This document shows positions 34,218 to 44,210 of a stretch of DNA of 57,982 nucleotides, piece by piece. The notes beneath the pieces were generated by a model. It saw only the letters and a program-made list of their open reading frames with translations, was not told the origin of the DNA and searched no databases. The translations under genes and the position numbers were made by a program. Origin of the DNA: Candidatus Bathyarchaeota archaeon (GTDB taxonomy: Archaea; Thermoproteota; Bathyarchaeia; Bathyarchaeales; Bathyarchaeaceae); the NCBI GenBank assembly GCA_004376295.1, contig SOJZ01000001.1, positions 1 to 57,982 on the forward strand, given 5' to 3'. Within the stretch, counting starts at the first letter, position 1. Each line of letters starts with the position of its first letter.

Positions 34218-34975
34218 GCGCTTTTCACACCTTCCACCAAACGTTGTAAGAGTAGCATACCTAAACCTAGCGTACTGACCGCCAAAGCAGTGAGAACTGC
34301 AACCGCGTAAATCGGATCCAAGAGTATGCTTGGGTCAAATCCTAGTAAAAGGCGTACTAGGTCTGCCCCGTAGGTTAAGGGACTAAGAAGGGCTACTGGC
34401 GCATAACTTGGTGGCAGAAACATAAGTGGATAAAGCACTGTGCTAAACCGAATTATTATGCTGCTTAGGCCGACGGTGATGGCGGTGTATATGTCAGCTG
34501 ATTTGAAAGCTATGAAGGATAAACCCAGCATTAGACCTGCAACACCGAAACCTAAAACGAATAGTGTAACTATTGCGCCTACCACTGAAAGGAATGTGAA
34601 ATTACCTATGAGTGCCAAGGTAATGGCTAATGGAACTGATATCATTAGAGCTAGTTCAATTCCACCTTGTAGAGCCATTGACAAGAACAGTTTTGAGCGG
34701 GAGATTGGAAGGCTGAGTAGATAAGGCAATCGTCCTTCGTGGGCATGTTCAACGAAGTGGCGTCCAGTATGGGAGCCTATGCCGAAGGTCATCATGACTA
34801 TGAAGCCTATTGCATAGAATTGTTGATAGTTGCTTATTCCGGTTACGAGCTGTGATATAAGCGCGCCGTAGATGCCGAGTTGAATCGTGAAAGTTATCCA
34901 TTCCATGATTATCCATACTGGTGGTCTTAGTTCGTGTTTCAGATCGAACCAGACTAGTCGAATGATGTCATGCAT
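34214..34975 (-). CDS. ABC-2 type permease
   Basis: About 253 residues from the ATG at 34975, which lies inside the last codons of the ATPase gene (8-bp overlap); the open frame runs up to 35020 but would need a longer overlap. Six hydrophobic segments and LSPLTYGADLVRLLLG near the end match the family. Confidence 0.86.
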   Translation of the reverse strand: MHDIIRLVWFDLKHELRPPVWIIMEWITFTIQLGIYGALISQLVTGISNYQQFYAIGFIVMMTFGIGSHTGRHFVEHAHEGRLPYLLSLPISRSKLFLSMALQGGIELALMISVPLAITLALIGNFTFLSVVGAIVTLFVLGFGVAGLMLGLSFIAFKSADIYTAITVGLSSIIIRFSTVLYPLMFLPPSYAPVALLSPLTYGADLVRLLLGFDPSILLDPIYAVAVLTALAVSTLGLGMLLLQRLVEGVKSA

Positions 34976-35927
34976 TTGTTGTGGTCTCCAGTACCTTGCC
35001 TGTGAAGTGCAGGAAAACATCGTCTAAGGATGGTTCTGTTACCCTCACTGATAGGAGACGGGCTTTTCTTTCGTAACACAGACTTGTCATTTTAGGCACC
35101 CACGCTTCAGCCATTGAGACATGGACTCGATATTGATTTTCACCTGCTACCACTAGATTGACAGTGCCTTCAATCATGCTTAATTCTTCTCGTAATTCTT
35201 CTGTGTTGTTGGGTCCTGGTTCCAATAGTAGTTCAACTACGTCGCCCCCTGTGATTTTGTCTTTTAAGTTTCTGACAGTGTCACAGACAACACTCTTTCC
35301 TTGGTCCAAAACAGTCACCCTGTCTGCAAGATACTCTGCCTCGCGTACCTCATTTGTTGCGACTAGAATCGTGGAACCTTCATCTCTTAGTTTGTGTATT
35401 TCCCCCCAGATTTTGCGTTTACCTCTTAGGTCTACCTGGCTACTTGGTTCATCGAAAATGGCAAACCGCGGGCGTTGTATCAGAAGTTTGGACACTTCCA
35501 ATCTTTTAGTCTGCCCTCCTGAAAGATGCATGAATAATTTGTTGCGTGCGTCCCACAACTCCAAGCCTTTCATGATTTCCTCTATTTTAGCGTCTCGTTC
35601 ACTTTTAGGTACACCGCAGATAGCCGCATGGAAGTGCAATATTTCCGCTGGTTTGTGTCTCCAGAACCCTCTTGCCTCTTGAAATGATATGCCTAGGATT
35701 TGGCGGATTTTGGTTGGCTGTTTTGTTACGTCAAGACCCATTACTTTGGCTGTCCCTGATGTGAGTTTTAGGATAGTTGCAAGGATAAAGAGAAGGGTGG
35801 TTTTTCCTGAGCCATTTGGTCCTAACAGGACCATAATTTCTTTCGGGTCTACCGTGAAGTCGAGACCCTTAAGTGCATGGGTCTTACCGTATCTTTTTGT
35901 CAGGTTCTGGGTCTCGACCGCGTACAT
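34968..35927 (-). CDS. ABC transporter ATP-binding protein
   Basis: 319 residues. Walker A GPNGSGKTTL, Q-loop (ISFQEARGFW), signature LSGGQTKRLEV and Walker B-like FAIFDEPSSQVDLRG are in order; the last 90 residues form the usual regulatory tail of ABC-2 drug or polysaccharide exporters. First gene of the three-gene operon. Confidence 0.93.
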   Translation of the reverse strand: MYAVETQNLTKRYGKTHALKGLDFTVDPKEIMVLLGPNGSGKTTLLFILATILKLTSGTAKVMGLDVTKQPTKIRQILGISFQEARGFWRHKPAEILHFHAAICGVPKSERDAKIEEIMKGLELWDARNKLFMHLSGGQTKRLEVSKLLIQRPRFAIFDEPSSQVDLRGKRKIWGEIHKLRDEGSTILVATNEVREAEYLADRVTVLDQGKSVVCDTVRNLKDKITGGDVVELLLEPGPNNTEELREELSMIEGTVNLVVAGENQYRVHVSMAEAWVPKMTSLCYERKARLLSVRVTEPSLDDVFLHFTGKVLETTTNA

Positions 35928-36162
35928 GAATTGCAGACTCCTTTCTGTTTGAATTAGCTCTTAAACACCACAGCAAACTAATATAAAAACTTGTACGCAC
36001 GTGAATGAGATGATGAAGTTCTAGGAGCACCCATAAAATTCTATGAATTTGACCTTTCTCATTCATTTTCGATGTTTATTCTGATAAGTGACCCATCTCT
36101 TGGAGTTAGTGTGCCGTCGTAATCGCTTTCTGCTCAGAGACGACATTTAGCCAGTCGGACTG

Positions 36163-37359
36163 TCAAGAGAGTTCTTGAATTGTCCAAAGAGCAGTACTGC
36201 TATTCCATGTCAGTTTGTATTTTTCGTCAATCAACACGTATGATGAAGATTTTCTCATGTCTCTGATCATGTCCCAATGAACGGGGGAATCATTTAACTG
36301 CGATTTGTCTCCCTCGCCTAGAACGTGAAGCTTATAGGCGGAGCCGAAGGCCATGTGAACCGTTCCGCCGATCTTTTCGTCGAAGAGAATTTGTTTGGAA
36401 ATGCGCTGTATTCTAGGGTGAAGACCGAATGCAATCTCTCCTAGATGCTTTGCACGCACATTCTTCGTAAGGAAATTGTCCAGATAATCTTGACCCTCTC
36501 TTGCTTCCCACTCTACAACTTCGCCCTTTTCGAATCTTAACTTGATTCCACTAACTTCTGGGCCACTTCTGTAATATTGAGATAATTTAGGAAAGGTCAC
36601 GACTCCTTCGACGGAGTCTTTTCGAGGGGCATTAAAAATCTCGTCTGAAGGAAAGTTTCGTTTTCCATCACTTTTAATCCATCTGTGGCCTTTAACAGAC
36701 ATGAAGAGGTCTGTCTGATCTTCTTCGTCAACCAGTCTGAAAGTTTCGCATCCATCCAACACTTTTCTTTTCAGTTCATCCTGCTTCTCTGAGACAGATT
36801 GCCAAGCCTTTGCCGGCTCATCATGATCCAGAAACATAGTGCTCCAAACATAATCTCTGTATTCGTCATAAGGCAGACCCATATCCTGTGCGTACGCTTC
36901 CGTTGGAAACAGAGTAACACACCACGAGATCACGAAGCCCCCTTCACTGTCAACCTCGTAAAGTATATCTCTGTAAGGTTTCACAGCGGCAGATCTCATC
37001 GAAATCCTTGATGGGTCAACAGTTGTCATTGACCTAGTATTTGACTCACTCCTTATGAAAAGCCGCGCCGCAATATGATCCACTCTCTTTAACGCGGCAA
37101 GAGGCTTTGAATTCAGTACGGCGTCAGAAGCTTTTGAATAAAACGTGTAACGGTGCCATGAAGGAATCATGTCAAGAAAGACATTGCCCCCTTTCTCTAA
37201 GACCATCTCCGTAACGAGCTTTGCCAATTCATCGGCTGGAGGTTCATAGCTTATGAGTAATCTTTTTTGACCGTTTTTCCATGCTTCAGCAAAGTCAACT
37301 TCGCCCAAGGAATAGTTCACGAGGGTGTCTGCAAGTTTTTTCAAGTATGGATCTGTCAT
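36163..37359 (-). CDS. Aminopeptidase, M29 family
   Basis: About 398 residues from the ATG at 37359 (MTDPYLKKLADTLVNYSL); an upstream ATG at 37404 is less likely. The C-terminal metal-binding part contains HLGEIAFGLHPRI, GTVHMAFGSAY and SPVHWDMI, matching AmpS/AmpT-type leucyl aminopeptidases. Cytoplasmic peptide turnover is the likely role. Confidence 0.9.
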   Translation of the reverse strand: MTDPYLKKLADTLVNYSLGEVDFAEAWKNGQKRLLISYEPPADELAKLVTEMVLEKGGNVFLDMIPSWHRYTFYSKASDAVLNSKPLAALKRVDHIAARLFIRSESNTRSMTTVDPSRISMRSAAVKPYRDILYEVDSEGGFVISWCVTLFPTEAYAQDMGLPYDEYRDYVWSTMFLDHDEPAKAWQSVSEKQDELKRKVLDGCETFRLVDEEDQTDLFMSVKGHRWIKSDGKRNFPSDEIFNAPRKDSVEGVVTFPKLSQYYRSGPEVSGIKLRFEKGEVVEWEAREGQDYLDNFLTKNVRAKHLGEIAFGLHPRIQRISKQILFDEKIGGTVHMAFGSAYKLHVLGEGDKSQLNDSPVHWDMIRDMRKSSSYVLIDEKYKLTWNSSTALWTIQELS

Positions 37360-37448
37360 ACGATTTTCATAGTCTTTCGAACTTTTAAGCTTGTGTGTAT
37401 GCACAGCGTGACCAAAAATCTGTTACAGGTAGGCATCTTGATGACGGA

Positions 37449-40400
37449 TTAAACGTGGGTCCGTTGGTTACGTAACACGGTTGCCATTTTGTCTATGGAT
37501 TCGTATTTCTCATCCCAGAGAAGTACAAAATCTTCAAATTCACAGGTTTCTTTGGGTAACAATAAAACTCTGGAAATGACGAATAATTCCAGCATCGTCT
37601 TTCCTATATCTAACGAGAGTATTGTCGACCTGCCAGTGTTCCCAGCTATCACTCCTAACGATTGTTTCTTATTCCTATTAACCACGACCGCCCACCCTTT
37701 CTCTGGCTCAACGCTGGAAACTGCAAAGCCTTCAGCCCGCTTGAAATGGAAAATCTTGTCTCCTCTCGGAAAGATCACGACGTTCTCTTGGAAGACTCCG
37801 CCAACGTTTGGTGAAATCCAGAGGCAATTGTTGAATTTGAAGCTTGCCGATGTGGGGTTTTCGAATCTACGCTTGACTTTGATAACATTGCTGAAGGGTA
37901 GAGTTAGGAAAGCAACTGATCCCAGTATTCCTTTCATTTCCTCCTGTTTCTCTGTTTTGTAAGTAAATTGGACGCCCTTCCAGAGTCCCTCTTCAATGGG
38001 TTCAGCCTTGAAAGCCTCTTCATGCGTTTTTGACTTTTGGAAGTTGAATTCGTCATCTAAATAGAATGACCTTATTCCGCCTGAATAGTTTTCCAGAAAC
38101 ACTTTTGTCTGTATGTTTGGGAAGCTTGTTCCCAGCTGGTTCAATGTGGAGTCTTTTCCGAGGAAGTATAGACATCCTGCAAAATCAGCGCTGGCCTTGA
38201 ATTGAAGTAGACCATTCGAAATTTTGAAGATGTTTTTGTTCTGTTCTTCCTTGGTGGTAACCTCTGTTGATGCTTGAGCTTGTTTGGAGAGGAGGCAGAA
38301 GTGTAACGGAAAACGGACTTCTTGGTTTGGAGCTGAGAAGCTTAGTGTTCCACTGAACATCCCTAACTCAGCGCCGGATGGAGGAGTAATGGTTATATCT
38401 GTAGCGAAGGTTTTGTTCGCTGTAATTTTCTGGATCTCTATTTCTTTGGGCTGAATTTTCCATCCTTCAGGGGGGATGATGGTCAGCTTGCCTGTGGCAG
38501 GTTTGTTTCTTGTATTGACCGCGGTGAGTTGAGTTTTCAATTTAAGGTTGTCGAACAACACAGTGTCAGCTACTTTCACGTCGAATAGTGGTTTTGCTCT
38601 GATTAGGGGCGTCTCTTTCGGGGAAAACCTCTTGCCTATAAGAGATTCGTATCTTTTTCTAATGGTCTGCCAATTTCCCTTCTCAATCACATAGTAGAAA
38701 GGTGAAGTGGACACTGATTCTCCCGGCTTTATTTCTCCCAGCTTATATTCCGGTAGAAAGTATGAGCCTTCCCGAGCTCTGATTTTAAAAAGTTTATCTT
38801 TGGACCAAACCTGCCCAAAACAGTAATTTTGAACCGGATCTTCGAAGCAAACCCACGATTCAGCATATTTGTTTGGGTCGGTTGGCAGATCTGATTCTGA
38901 AACGGGGAATCCTATTGTTTCATGTTCCAGAATCCCAACGTCCAGCGGAAGAACTAATTTTGAGTACTCACTTCCTATGAAGGCTCTTCCAAAGATTCTC
39001 GCGTTTAGTTCATAGGTTACATCAGGGTTAGTGTTGATGACTTTTATCTGGTCTTTTATCAGCGAAGTTCCAAAGTAGAAGGTCAGCGTCCGTACCATTT
39101 TGACGCCGGGTTTGTCTTGGTGCATCCGGGAAAGAACTAGTTGAAGCCCTTCAGGCCTTTCGACCAACTCATAGTCATGATCAACCGGTCTTATGAAACC
39201 GAAGGGAGGACCAACTCCGAATCCACCACGAGCCCATATCTTTTGGGGCCCTGACGGACCGGCTTTGTGGGTGATTTCAAGGAGTGCACCTCGCAGGCAC
39301 ACTGACGCCATGACATCCTGGTTTTCAATAATTATCGCTCTTCCCCGTTTTGTTTCTCCAACGTAGGAGACCGTGCCACCTGGCGTCAGACATTTGACGT
39401 AAACAGTCTTGATTTTTGTCTCAATTTCTGAGTCTTTGATCTTTCCTTTTGCGAAGAGTCTCAGAGGGATTACAGACGTTGTCTGATCTCTCGATATCTC
39501 TACGTCGGCTTTAAAGCCAGCATAACTCTTCGGTGGTATTTTCATCGGAATTGTGTGTTCTTTTAGAGAAAGTCTTTCTTGTTCGTCGATCAGGCAGATT
39601 TTTCCGATAAAAGCGTTTTTTGAATTGTTGTATATGTTAAACTGGATTGTTCCTTCGGTTCCTGGACAGGTGACTATAGATTTGGGCTGGGTTCTGAATT
39701 CTAACGGAGCAAGAATTCGCATTCCTACTTCAAGCGGGACCAGTTCACCGTTGATGATGAGGTTTGCTTTGATGGTTTTCTGTTTGCGTTCAATGTCTGG
39801 AACTTCGATTTCTGGACTGACTAGAAATCGGCTTTCAAGTTCGAGAGATTCTCCTCGGTTGATCGTGAAGGACTGTTGAGGCTGCTTTGTGAAATTCAGA
39901 CCTTCGAAGCCTGACAAGAACACTGAGCCTTGAATGCTTTTCTCCGTGTTATTCTCGATGCTTACCACGAGGTTTTCTTCGACGCCCGCGATCACTTTGT
40001 GGTCTTTCAGCCTTGCGACGATAGATAAGCGTTCATTATTCATAGTGCGTTCAATTCCCATGATGGATCTGCCGTACCTGTCGATCCATACCTTCAGGTT
40101 GTCTCCATCTTTGAAAAATTCGTAGCGGAAAACGTCCATCTCTTCAAGTTTGATCTCGTCGGGAACAAGTTCCAACTTGCGTTTCTGGGTTGAATACCAA
40201 TCGTACTTGCTTAGGAACTGCTTTGCCAGAGGAAAGTTTCTGATTCCTGGAATGTAATCTTGCATTCTGACACTGGTTTCAGGTATCCAGAACATTCCAG
40301 ATTTCTTGTACAACGGCACAGCTCTCAAGTTTCCCGCCCAAGTGTCGAGGTCAACCCGTCTAAGGTTATTTTGAGCTGCTATCTGGATTGCCTTGAGGAT

Positions 40401-40724
40401 TAGAGCCTTTCCGTGCCCCTTTCCAAGATAGTCTGGGTGAGCACCAAAGACCCCTATGTAGGCAGCTTCCGGATCTTCATAGTGGGGATGAAGGCTACAG
40501 ATTCCAGTAAACTTGTCCTCATGAGTCGAGATTAAGATAGAGATACATTTGACAGAGGCGGGAAAGGAATCAAGCACCCTTTCAGCCGTGTATGGGACGC
40601 CGCCTGTAAACCCTCCGGGCCACAGTCCCTCTTTATCAAACGAGTTGAAGAGATCGGCGAGTTTGGAAGCATCCTCTCTCTTGAACTCGATTATCGTAGG
40701 CTTGACACTTTGTGGGTTGTTCAT
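37449..40724 (-). CDS. GNAT acetyltransferase domain fused to long beta-sandwich region
   Basis: 1091 residues. Residues 1-165 are a GNAT domain with the acetyl-CoA loop DYLGKGHGKAL and the YKKSGM end motif. The remaining 900 or so residues are strand-rich with repeated Ig-like or NEW3-like blocks (for example SIENNTEKSIQGSVFLSG, FNIYNNSKNAFIG, AVNTRNKPATGKL). A middle part resembles the super-sandwich folds of carbohydrate-active proteins. There is no signal peptide or anchor, so a cytoplasmic acetyltransferase acting on a large or glycan substrate is possible. The architecture is unusual and the function unknown. Confidence 0.75.
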   Translation of the reverse strand: MNNPQSVKPTIIEFKREDASKLADLFNSFDKEGLWPGGFTGGVPYTAERVLDSFPASVKCISILISTHEDKFTGICSLHPHYEDPEAAYIGVFGAHPDYLGKGHGKALILKAIQIAAQNNLRRVDLDTWAGNLRAVPLYKKSGMFWIPETSVRMQDYIPGIRNFPLAKQFLSKYDWYSTQKRKLELVPDEIKLEEMDVFRYEFFKDGDNLKVWIDRYGRSIMGIERTMNNERLSIVARLKDHKVIAGVEENLVVSIENNTEKSIQGSVFLSGFEGLNFTKQPQQSFTINRGESLELESRFLVSPEIEVPDIERKQKTIKANLIINGELVPLEVGMRILAPLEFRTQPKSIVTCPGTEGTIQFNIYNNSKNAFIGKICLIDEQERLSLKEHTIPMKIPPKSYAGFKADVEISRDQTTSVIPLRLFAKGKIKDSEIETKIKTVYVKCLTPGGTVSYVGETKRGRAIIIENQDVMASVCLRGALLEITHKAGPSGPQKIWARGGFGVGPPFGFIRPVDHDYELVERPEGLQLVLSRMHQDKPGVKMVRTLTFYFGTSLIKDQIKVINTNPDVTYELNARIFGRAFIGSEYSKLVLPLDVGILEHETIGFPVSESDLPTDPNKYAESWVCFEDPVQNYCFGQVWSKDKLFKIRAREGSYFLPEYKLGEIKPGESVSTSPFYYVIEKGNWQTIRKRYESLIGKRFSPKETPLIRAKPLFDVKVADTVLFDNLKLKTQLTAVNTRNKPATGKLTIIPPEGWKIQPKEIEIQKITANKTFATDITITPPSGAELGMFSGTLSFSAPNQEVRFPLHFCLLSKQAQASTEVTTKEEQNKNIFKISNGLLQFKASADFAGCLYFLGKDSTLNQLGTSFPNIQTKVFLENYSGGIRSFYLDDEFNFQKSKTHEEAFKAEPIEEGLWKGVQFTYKTEKQEEMKGILGSVAFLTLPFSNVIKVKRRFENPTSASFKFNNCLWISPNVGGVFQENVVIFPRGDKIFHFKRAEGFAVSSVEPEKGWAVVVNRNKKQSLGVIAGNTGRSTILSLDIGKTMLELFVISRVLLLPKETCEFEDFVLLWDEKYESIDKMATVLRNQRTHV

Positions 40725-40784
40725 TCAGTAAGCTCTCCTAATCTTATGGCACAATGAAATGCCGAATCTTCCGTCAATAAACCC

Positions 40785-41120
40785 TTAACGAGATTTAAAA
40801 CCTTTCGATGCTTGTGTATTGTCAGGTGTGCCGATCCTAATCCCTACATGGACTAGTATATCGGTTGTATTCAAGCCATGCTCCAGATAAGCATAAATGA
40901 AATAGTCCGGATGTGCCCATCCAGTATCGTATGCGGGCGGACTTATGAATCCTTGTGGTAGTGTCTGGTCTTCTAACGCTTCAGTTCTCGATTCAAGACC
41001 ATAAATCACTTCCCAGATTCTGTCAAAAGGATTACCACCGTCTGAAGCCATGCTTGTTCCAACTAGGAAGCAGGTTAATGCAATGCTTACTGTCACAACA
41101 ACTTGTTTTCTCTTTAACAC
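40785..41120 (-). CDS. Secreted small protein
   Basis: 111 residues from a GTG preceded by GGCGGTGAT. A signal peptide (about 1-26, MLKRKQVVVTVSIALTCFLV) precedes a short coiled segment and an aromatic domain. No family recognised. It lies 65 bp downstream of the dockerin-like gene on the same strand and may be exported with it. Confidence 0.55.
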   Translation of the reverse strand: MLKRKQVVVTVSIALTCFLVGTSMASDGGNPFDRIWEVIYGLESRTEALEDQTLPQGFISPPAYDTGWAHPDYFIYAYLEHGLNTTDILVHVGIRIGTPDNTQASKGFKSR

Positions 41121-41185
41121 AGTATCACCGCCTTAATCCCTATATTTCGATAGATTGGAAGGAATAGGTTTTGATTGATGTTTGG

Positions 41186-41731
41186 TTAGTTGTAGCAGTA
41201 AAGCACTAATGTAAATTCTACACTGCCATTGGGCACAACCACTCTGAAGCGTAGGTTTGGTGCACCTATGACATTATACATGTGACCGTCGGACTTCCAT
41301 CCACTAGAGCTTGGGGTCAAATTTACAGACGCAGCGAATGCCGCCCCAGTCATATTGGAAATGCTTGCTTGTGCATATACCGTTGCAGTGTTTTCGTCTG
41401 GTCTATACCATGCCACAAACATACTGAAATATCGGTATCCTTCCACATCAGCGACAAATGGAAGCATAACATCACAAGATAGGGTGTAGTTTTCGCACAC
41501 GATGATTGTTTTAGGTTCAGGTTGTGTTGGCCAGTTTGTTACGTTTACGTTTTTTGTTGGGTCTCCTGAACTGCCGTATTCGCCTGCCAACAAACATAGG
41601 TCATTAGAATCTACATCACCATCTTCATCTTGGTCAATCCAAGGGTTATATCCTGTACTTACAGCAATGAACAGTGTAAGAGTTAAACAGAAAGCCAAAG
41701 CAAAAACTAACACGTATTTCTTCTTCAACAT
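41186..41731 (-). CDS. Secreted protein with dockerin/EF-hand-like motif
   Basis: About 181 residues from the ATG at 41731, preceded by a strong GGAGGTGAT. Signal peptide (about 1-25), then DQDEDGDVDSNDL, a calcium-binding loop of the dockerin type, and a strand-rich domain. The protein probably sits outside the cell, perhaps docking to a partner through the calcium loop. Confidence 0.65.
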   Translation of the reverse strand: MLKKKYVLVFALAFCLTLTLFIAVSTGYNPWIDQDEDGDVDSNDLCLLAGEYGSSGDPTKNVNVTNWPTQPEPKTIIVCENYTLSCDVMLPFVADVEGYRYFSMFVAWYRPDENTATVYAQASISNMTGAAFAASVNLTPSSSGWKSDGHMYNVIGAPNLRFRVVVPNGSVEFTLVLYCYN

Positions 41732-42043
41732 TATATCACCTCCCTTCTCTTCTCCCATTACCTAATACGTTGTTTCAACTCACAGTAAAGGTTTAAGGAG
41801 AAATGTTCTACCTACGAAAAATCATGGCAAAATGGAGACTGTAACATCTATTTCTATATGCAATATCATGAAATTCGAAGCAATGTTTATGAGACTCTGG
41901 CGTTACTAGTTTTATTAGGCATTGTCGTTGGTTCGCCGAAGAGAAGGACGAAACGGTTAAGCCTTTCTCCTTTCTCTTTTGCTATTATCTGATAGATCGC
42001 TTCAACTTGTGTTAAAGATTTAAGAAAGAGCGTTCTATGAATC

Positions 42044-42277
42044 TTGTATTTGACAAAATGGTACGAGTTGAAGAAGAGAAATTTGAGCATTCTTGGTGAT
42101 TATGTGAAGAGAAGAACCGTCGGATACGCTTTGTTTACCGTCATTATGATTGTAATTCTTACATCGTTGCCTTTCTTTGTAGGAAAAATCGACTCAATCT
42201 ATCTCTTATTAATCATGACTGCTATAGGATTTCTATGGGCTATTCTAGGAATACATATGAGAAAAACCTTAATTTAA
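42044..42277 (+). CDS. Possible small membrane protein
   Basis: 77 residues from a TTG, with two hydrophobic helices (about 28-46 and 52-69). It overlaps the start of the integrase frame by 43 bp. A real gene is possible but weakly supported. Confidence 0.35.
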   Translation: MYLTKWYELKKRNLSILGDYVKRRTVGYALFTVIMIVILTSLPFFVGKIDSIYLLLIMTAIGFLWAILGIHMRKTLI

Positions 42278-43199
42278 GCTCTAAATCAGAAAAGAAGAGG
42301 GCGGGTAGCCTAGCATGGATAGGGCACGAACAACTCGACTATAGTTGGTGTAAGCCTCCTAAGCTCTTTATACATAGAACTGATGTTGATTTCAATGGAT
42401 TCAGAGAGTATGTATTCAAGAAGTATGTTGATGCTTATGCTAAGATGATTCTCAGATATGTACGTACCTACATCAATTACATTGATAATCCTTCTATGTT
42501 GGAGACATTCAACTGTTCTAAGAAAAACAATGTTCTGAAAAGTCTAATTGCATACTCTAAATATCATGGATTCTATGAGGAATTCAGAAAGAGAATTAAA
42601 GCCTATGGTGTTAAATGGAGTCGTTCTAGTTCCATTGATGCTTTCTTTAGAATTATGAGTAACTCTAACAATGATGTATTAAAATGGTACAATAAAGTCA
42701 TTAAAATCTTAGACAATAATACTCTATCATTATATCTTAAATTTGCTTTAATGTCGGGTATTAGAAAATCAGAAGCCATAAACTCTTTCAACGTAATGGT
42801 AGACTTAGGCAACAAGGGGAGAATCAATGATTATTACAATGAAGAAATAGAGACATTGGAACATTTCAAATATCCTAAGCTATTCTTTAGGAATACAAAG
42901 AATGTCTTCATTTCAATGATACCTAAAGATTTGATAATGGAAATTGTAAAGTGTAAGCCTATAACCTATCATGTGATTGGAAAGAGACTACAAGAAGAGG
43001 AGTAAGAATCAACGAACTAAGAGATTTCTATGCTACCTTTATGGTAAGACATGGATTAATCAGAGAAGAAGTAGATTTGTTACAGGGCAGAATCAGTAAG
43101 TCTATCTTTGTTAGACACTATTGGAGTCCTGCAATTAAAGAACTAAGACATAGAGTATTCAAAGCTTTACAAGAACTGAAGCAAACAACTCTCTCCTAA
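42235..43199 (+). pseudogene. SSV-type tyrosine integrase, broken by a frameshift
   Basis: The first frame (42235-43005) holds NGFREYVFKKYVDAYAKMIL and the Arg box MSGIRKSEAINSF. It stops at GKRLQEEE. A shifted frame continues with the C-terminal catalytic part: INELRDFYATFMVRHGL, EVDLLQGRI and SIFVRHYWSP with the nucleophilic Tyr. Adding one base near 42999 restores a single protein (LQERGVRINELRD), so one base was lost. It is related to integrases of archaeal viruses and plasmids (SSV1, Thermococcales elements). Its N-terminal codons overlap a tRNA-Arg-like sequence. Confidence 0.8.
42301..42356 (+). other. tRNA-Arg-like attachment sequence within the integrase frame
   Basis: GGGCGGGTAGCCTAGC, then ATGGATAGGGC, follow the acceptor and D-arm pattern of archaeal tRNA-Arg; a CAAC/GTTG stem follows. 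The anticodon loop is not standard and no T arm is present. It may be attP or attR of the SSV-type element. Confidence 0.45.
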
Positions 43200-43485
43200 T
43201 TCCCCTCTTTTTATTTTCTCAGAGACAAGAACAAACATAGAGTCTACCCATTTTCTAACGTTTTTAGTTTCCTTAAAGACCTCTTTTTCCTTGTGGAACA
43301 CATTTGATAGTTTACTTATTCTCTCTAACAAGCAGAATGGTACATTTAGAGGGAATATCTTGACTATATTTTCCTAGATTGAGAAAAGGAGACTTTGTCT
43401 ACGTTTGATTTTAACAAACTTTAGCTTCTTCATAGACAGCAGAACATTAACAATATCTTGAGTATGGTCGGAGTACAGTTTAAAG

Positions 43486-43510
43486 GGGCTGGTGTGCTGG
43501 ACGTAACCCG
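43486..43510 (+). repeat. Left attachment repeat: fragment of RNase P RNA 3' end
   Basis: 25 nt identical to 48395-48419, the last 25 nt of the RNase P RNA gene, in the same orientation. The match starts exactly at the RNA 3' terminus and stops at 43510. It is the expected displaced end of an integration site. Confidence 0.85.
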
Positions 43511-43577
43511 TCATTAGCCTTAGTAATTATTGTTTTTTTTGTTTTTATTTGTTGTTTATTTTTAGAAATAGGTGGTG

Positions 43578-43715
43578 TCATTTAGATTCTACCTCTCTTC
43601 TTCTGGGTTTGTTCCAGTATGGTGATCTGCATTTAGGGCATTGTATTGGGGTTAGTATTCGTGGTGTCCATTTGTGTTTACATCTAGTGCATGTGTATTT
43701 TGGTAATGTTTTCAT
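43578..43715 (-). CDS. Small zinc-ribbon protein
   Basis: 45 residues from the ATG at 43715 (MKTLPKYTCTRCKHKW). CTRC and CPKC form one zinc site, followed by SPYWNKPRR. Such proteins are common in archaea next to mobile or toxin-antitoxin genes. Confidence 0.6.
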   Translation of the reverse strand: MKTLPKYTCTRCKHKWTPRILTPIQCPKCRSPYWNKPRRREVESK

Positions 43716-43778
43716 TTTGTTTAACCTATGGTTATAATCATATAGTGGTTTATAAACATTTATGGGTTTGGATACTGT

Positions 43779-43786
43779 TGCATGCA
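43779..43786. repeat. TGCATGCA palindrome
   Basis: Within TTGCATGCATGG, 64 bp upstream of the zinc-ribbon gene start. Confidence 0.6.
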
Positions 43787-43932
43787 TGGTCAACAGACTT
43801 AACAGTATCATGGATTTGTGTTCTACAGTTTGTTTTTAGGATTTATTACAAGTGTTTTTCTACTGTGTGGTGCTAATGATGCGCGCGCATAACACTTTTA
43901 GCTCTACCGTACCATGAATCTAGTGAAGAGAA

Positions 43933-44025
43933 TTGCCGCAAAAGGGGAAAGCTAAGAAGCGAGGGCATAAAGAACGTGCACGTCATAGAAGAAGGAAAAT
44001 GAAAAAACGCCCTCCACAACAATAA
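43933..44025 (+). CDS. Possible 30-residue highly basic protein
   Basis: From a TTG: a frame very rich in Lys, Arg and His (PQKGKAKKRGHKERARHRRR, then KMKKRPPQQ), ending in TAA. Only composition supports it; a nucleic-acid-binding peptide is possible. Confidence 0.3.
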   Translation: MPQKGKAKKRGHKERARHRRRKMKKRPPQQ

Positions 44026-44040
44026 CTACACCTAGTGGCA

Positions 44041-44048
44041 TGCATGCA
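44041..44048. repeat. TGCATGCA palindrome
   Basis: Within GCATGCATGCATT, 15 bp behind the stop of the small basic frame. Confidence 0.6.
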
Positions 44049-44200
44049 TTACTTTCATTTTATCTCTTTCCTTTTGTCTACTTTCGATCCCTCAAGAGTT
44101 TTCTTCTTTTGGATTTAGAGTGTTTCTTTCTTTCTTTTCGGGTAAATCCATCTCTGAATATCTTTTTCCATTTCATTATTTTTTCTCCATTATCTTGTTA

Positions 44201-44210
44201 GCATGCATGC
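44201..44210. repeat. GCATGCATGC palindrome
   Basis: Perfect 10-bp palindrome in the T-rich non-coding stretch between 44026 and 44851; one base short of the TGCATGCA octamer. Confidence 0.55.

Noticed and set aside
36009-36083. Possible box C/D small RNA (ATGATGA ... CTGA spacing about 70 nt)
   Set aside because: No internal D' and C' boxes and no clear guide; such spacing is easily met by chance.
41887-42090. Open frame of 67 codons on the minus strand
   Set aside because: No ribosome-binding site, odd composition and no family; probably chance in an AT-rich gap.
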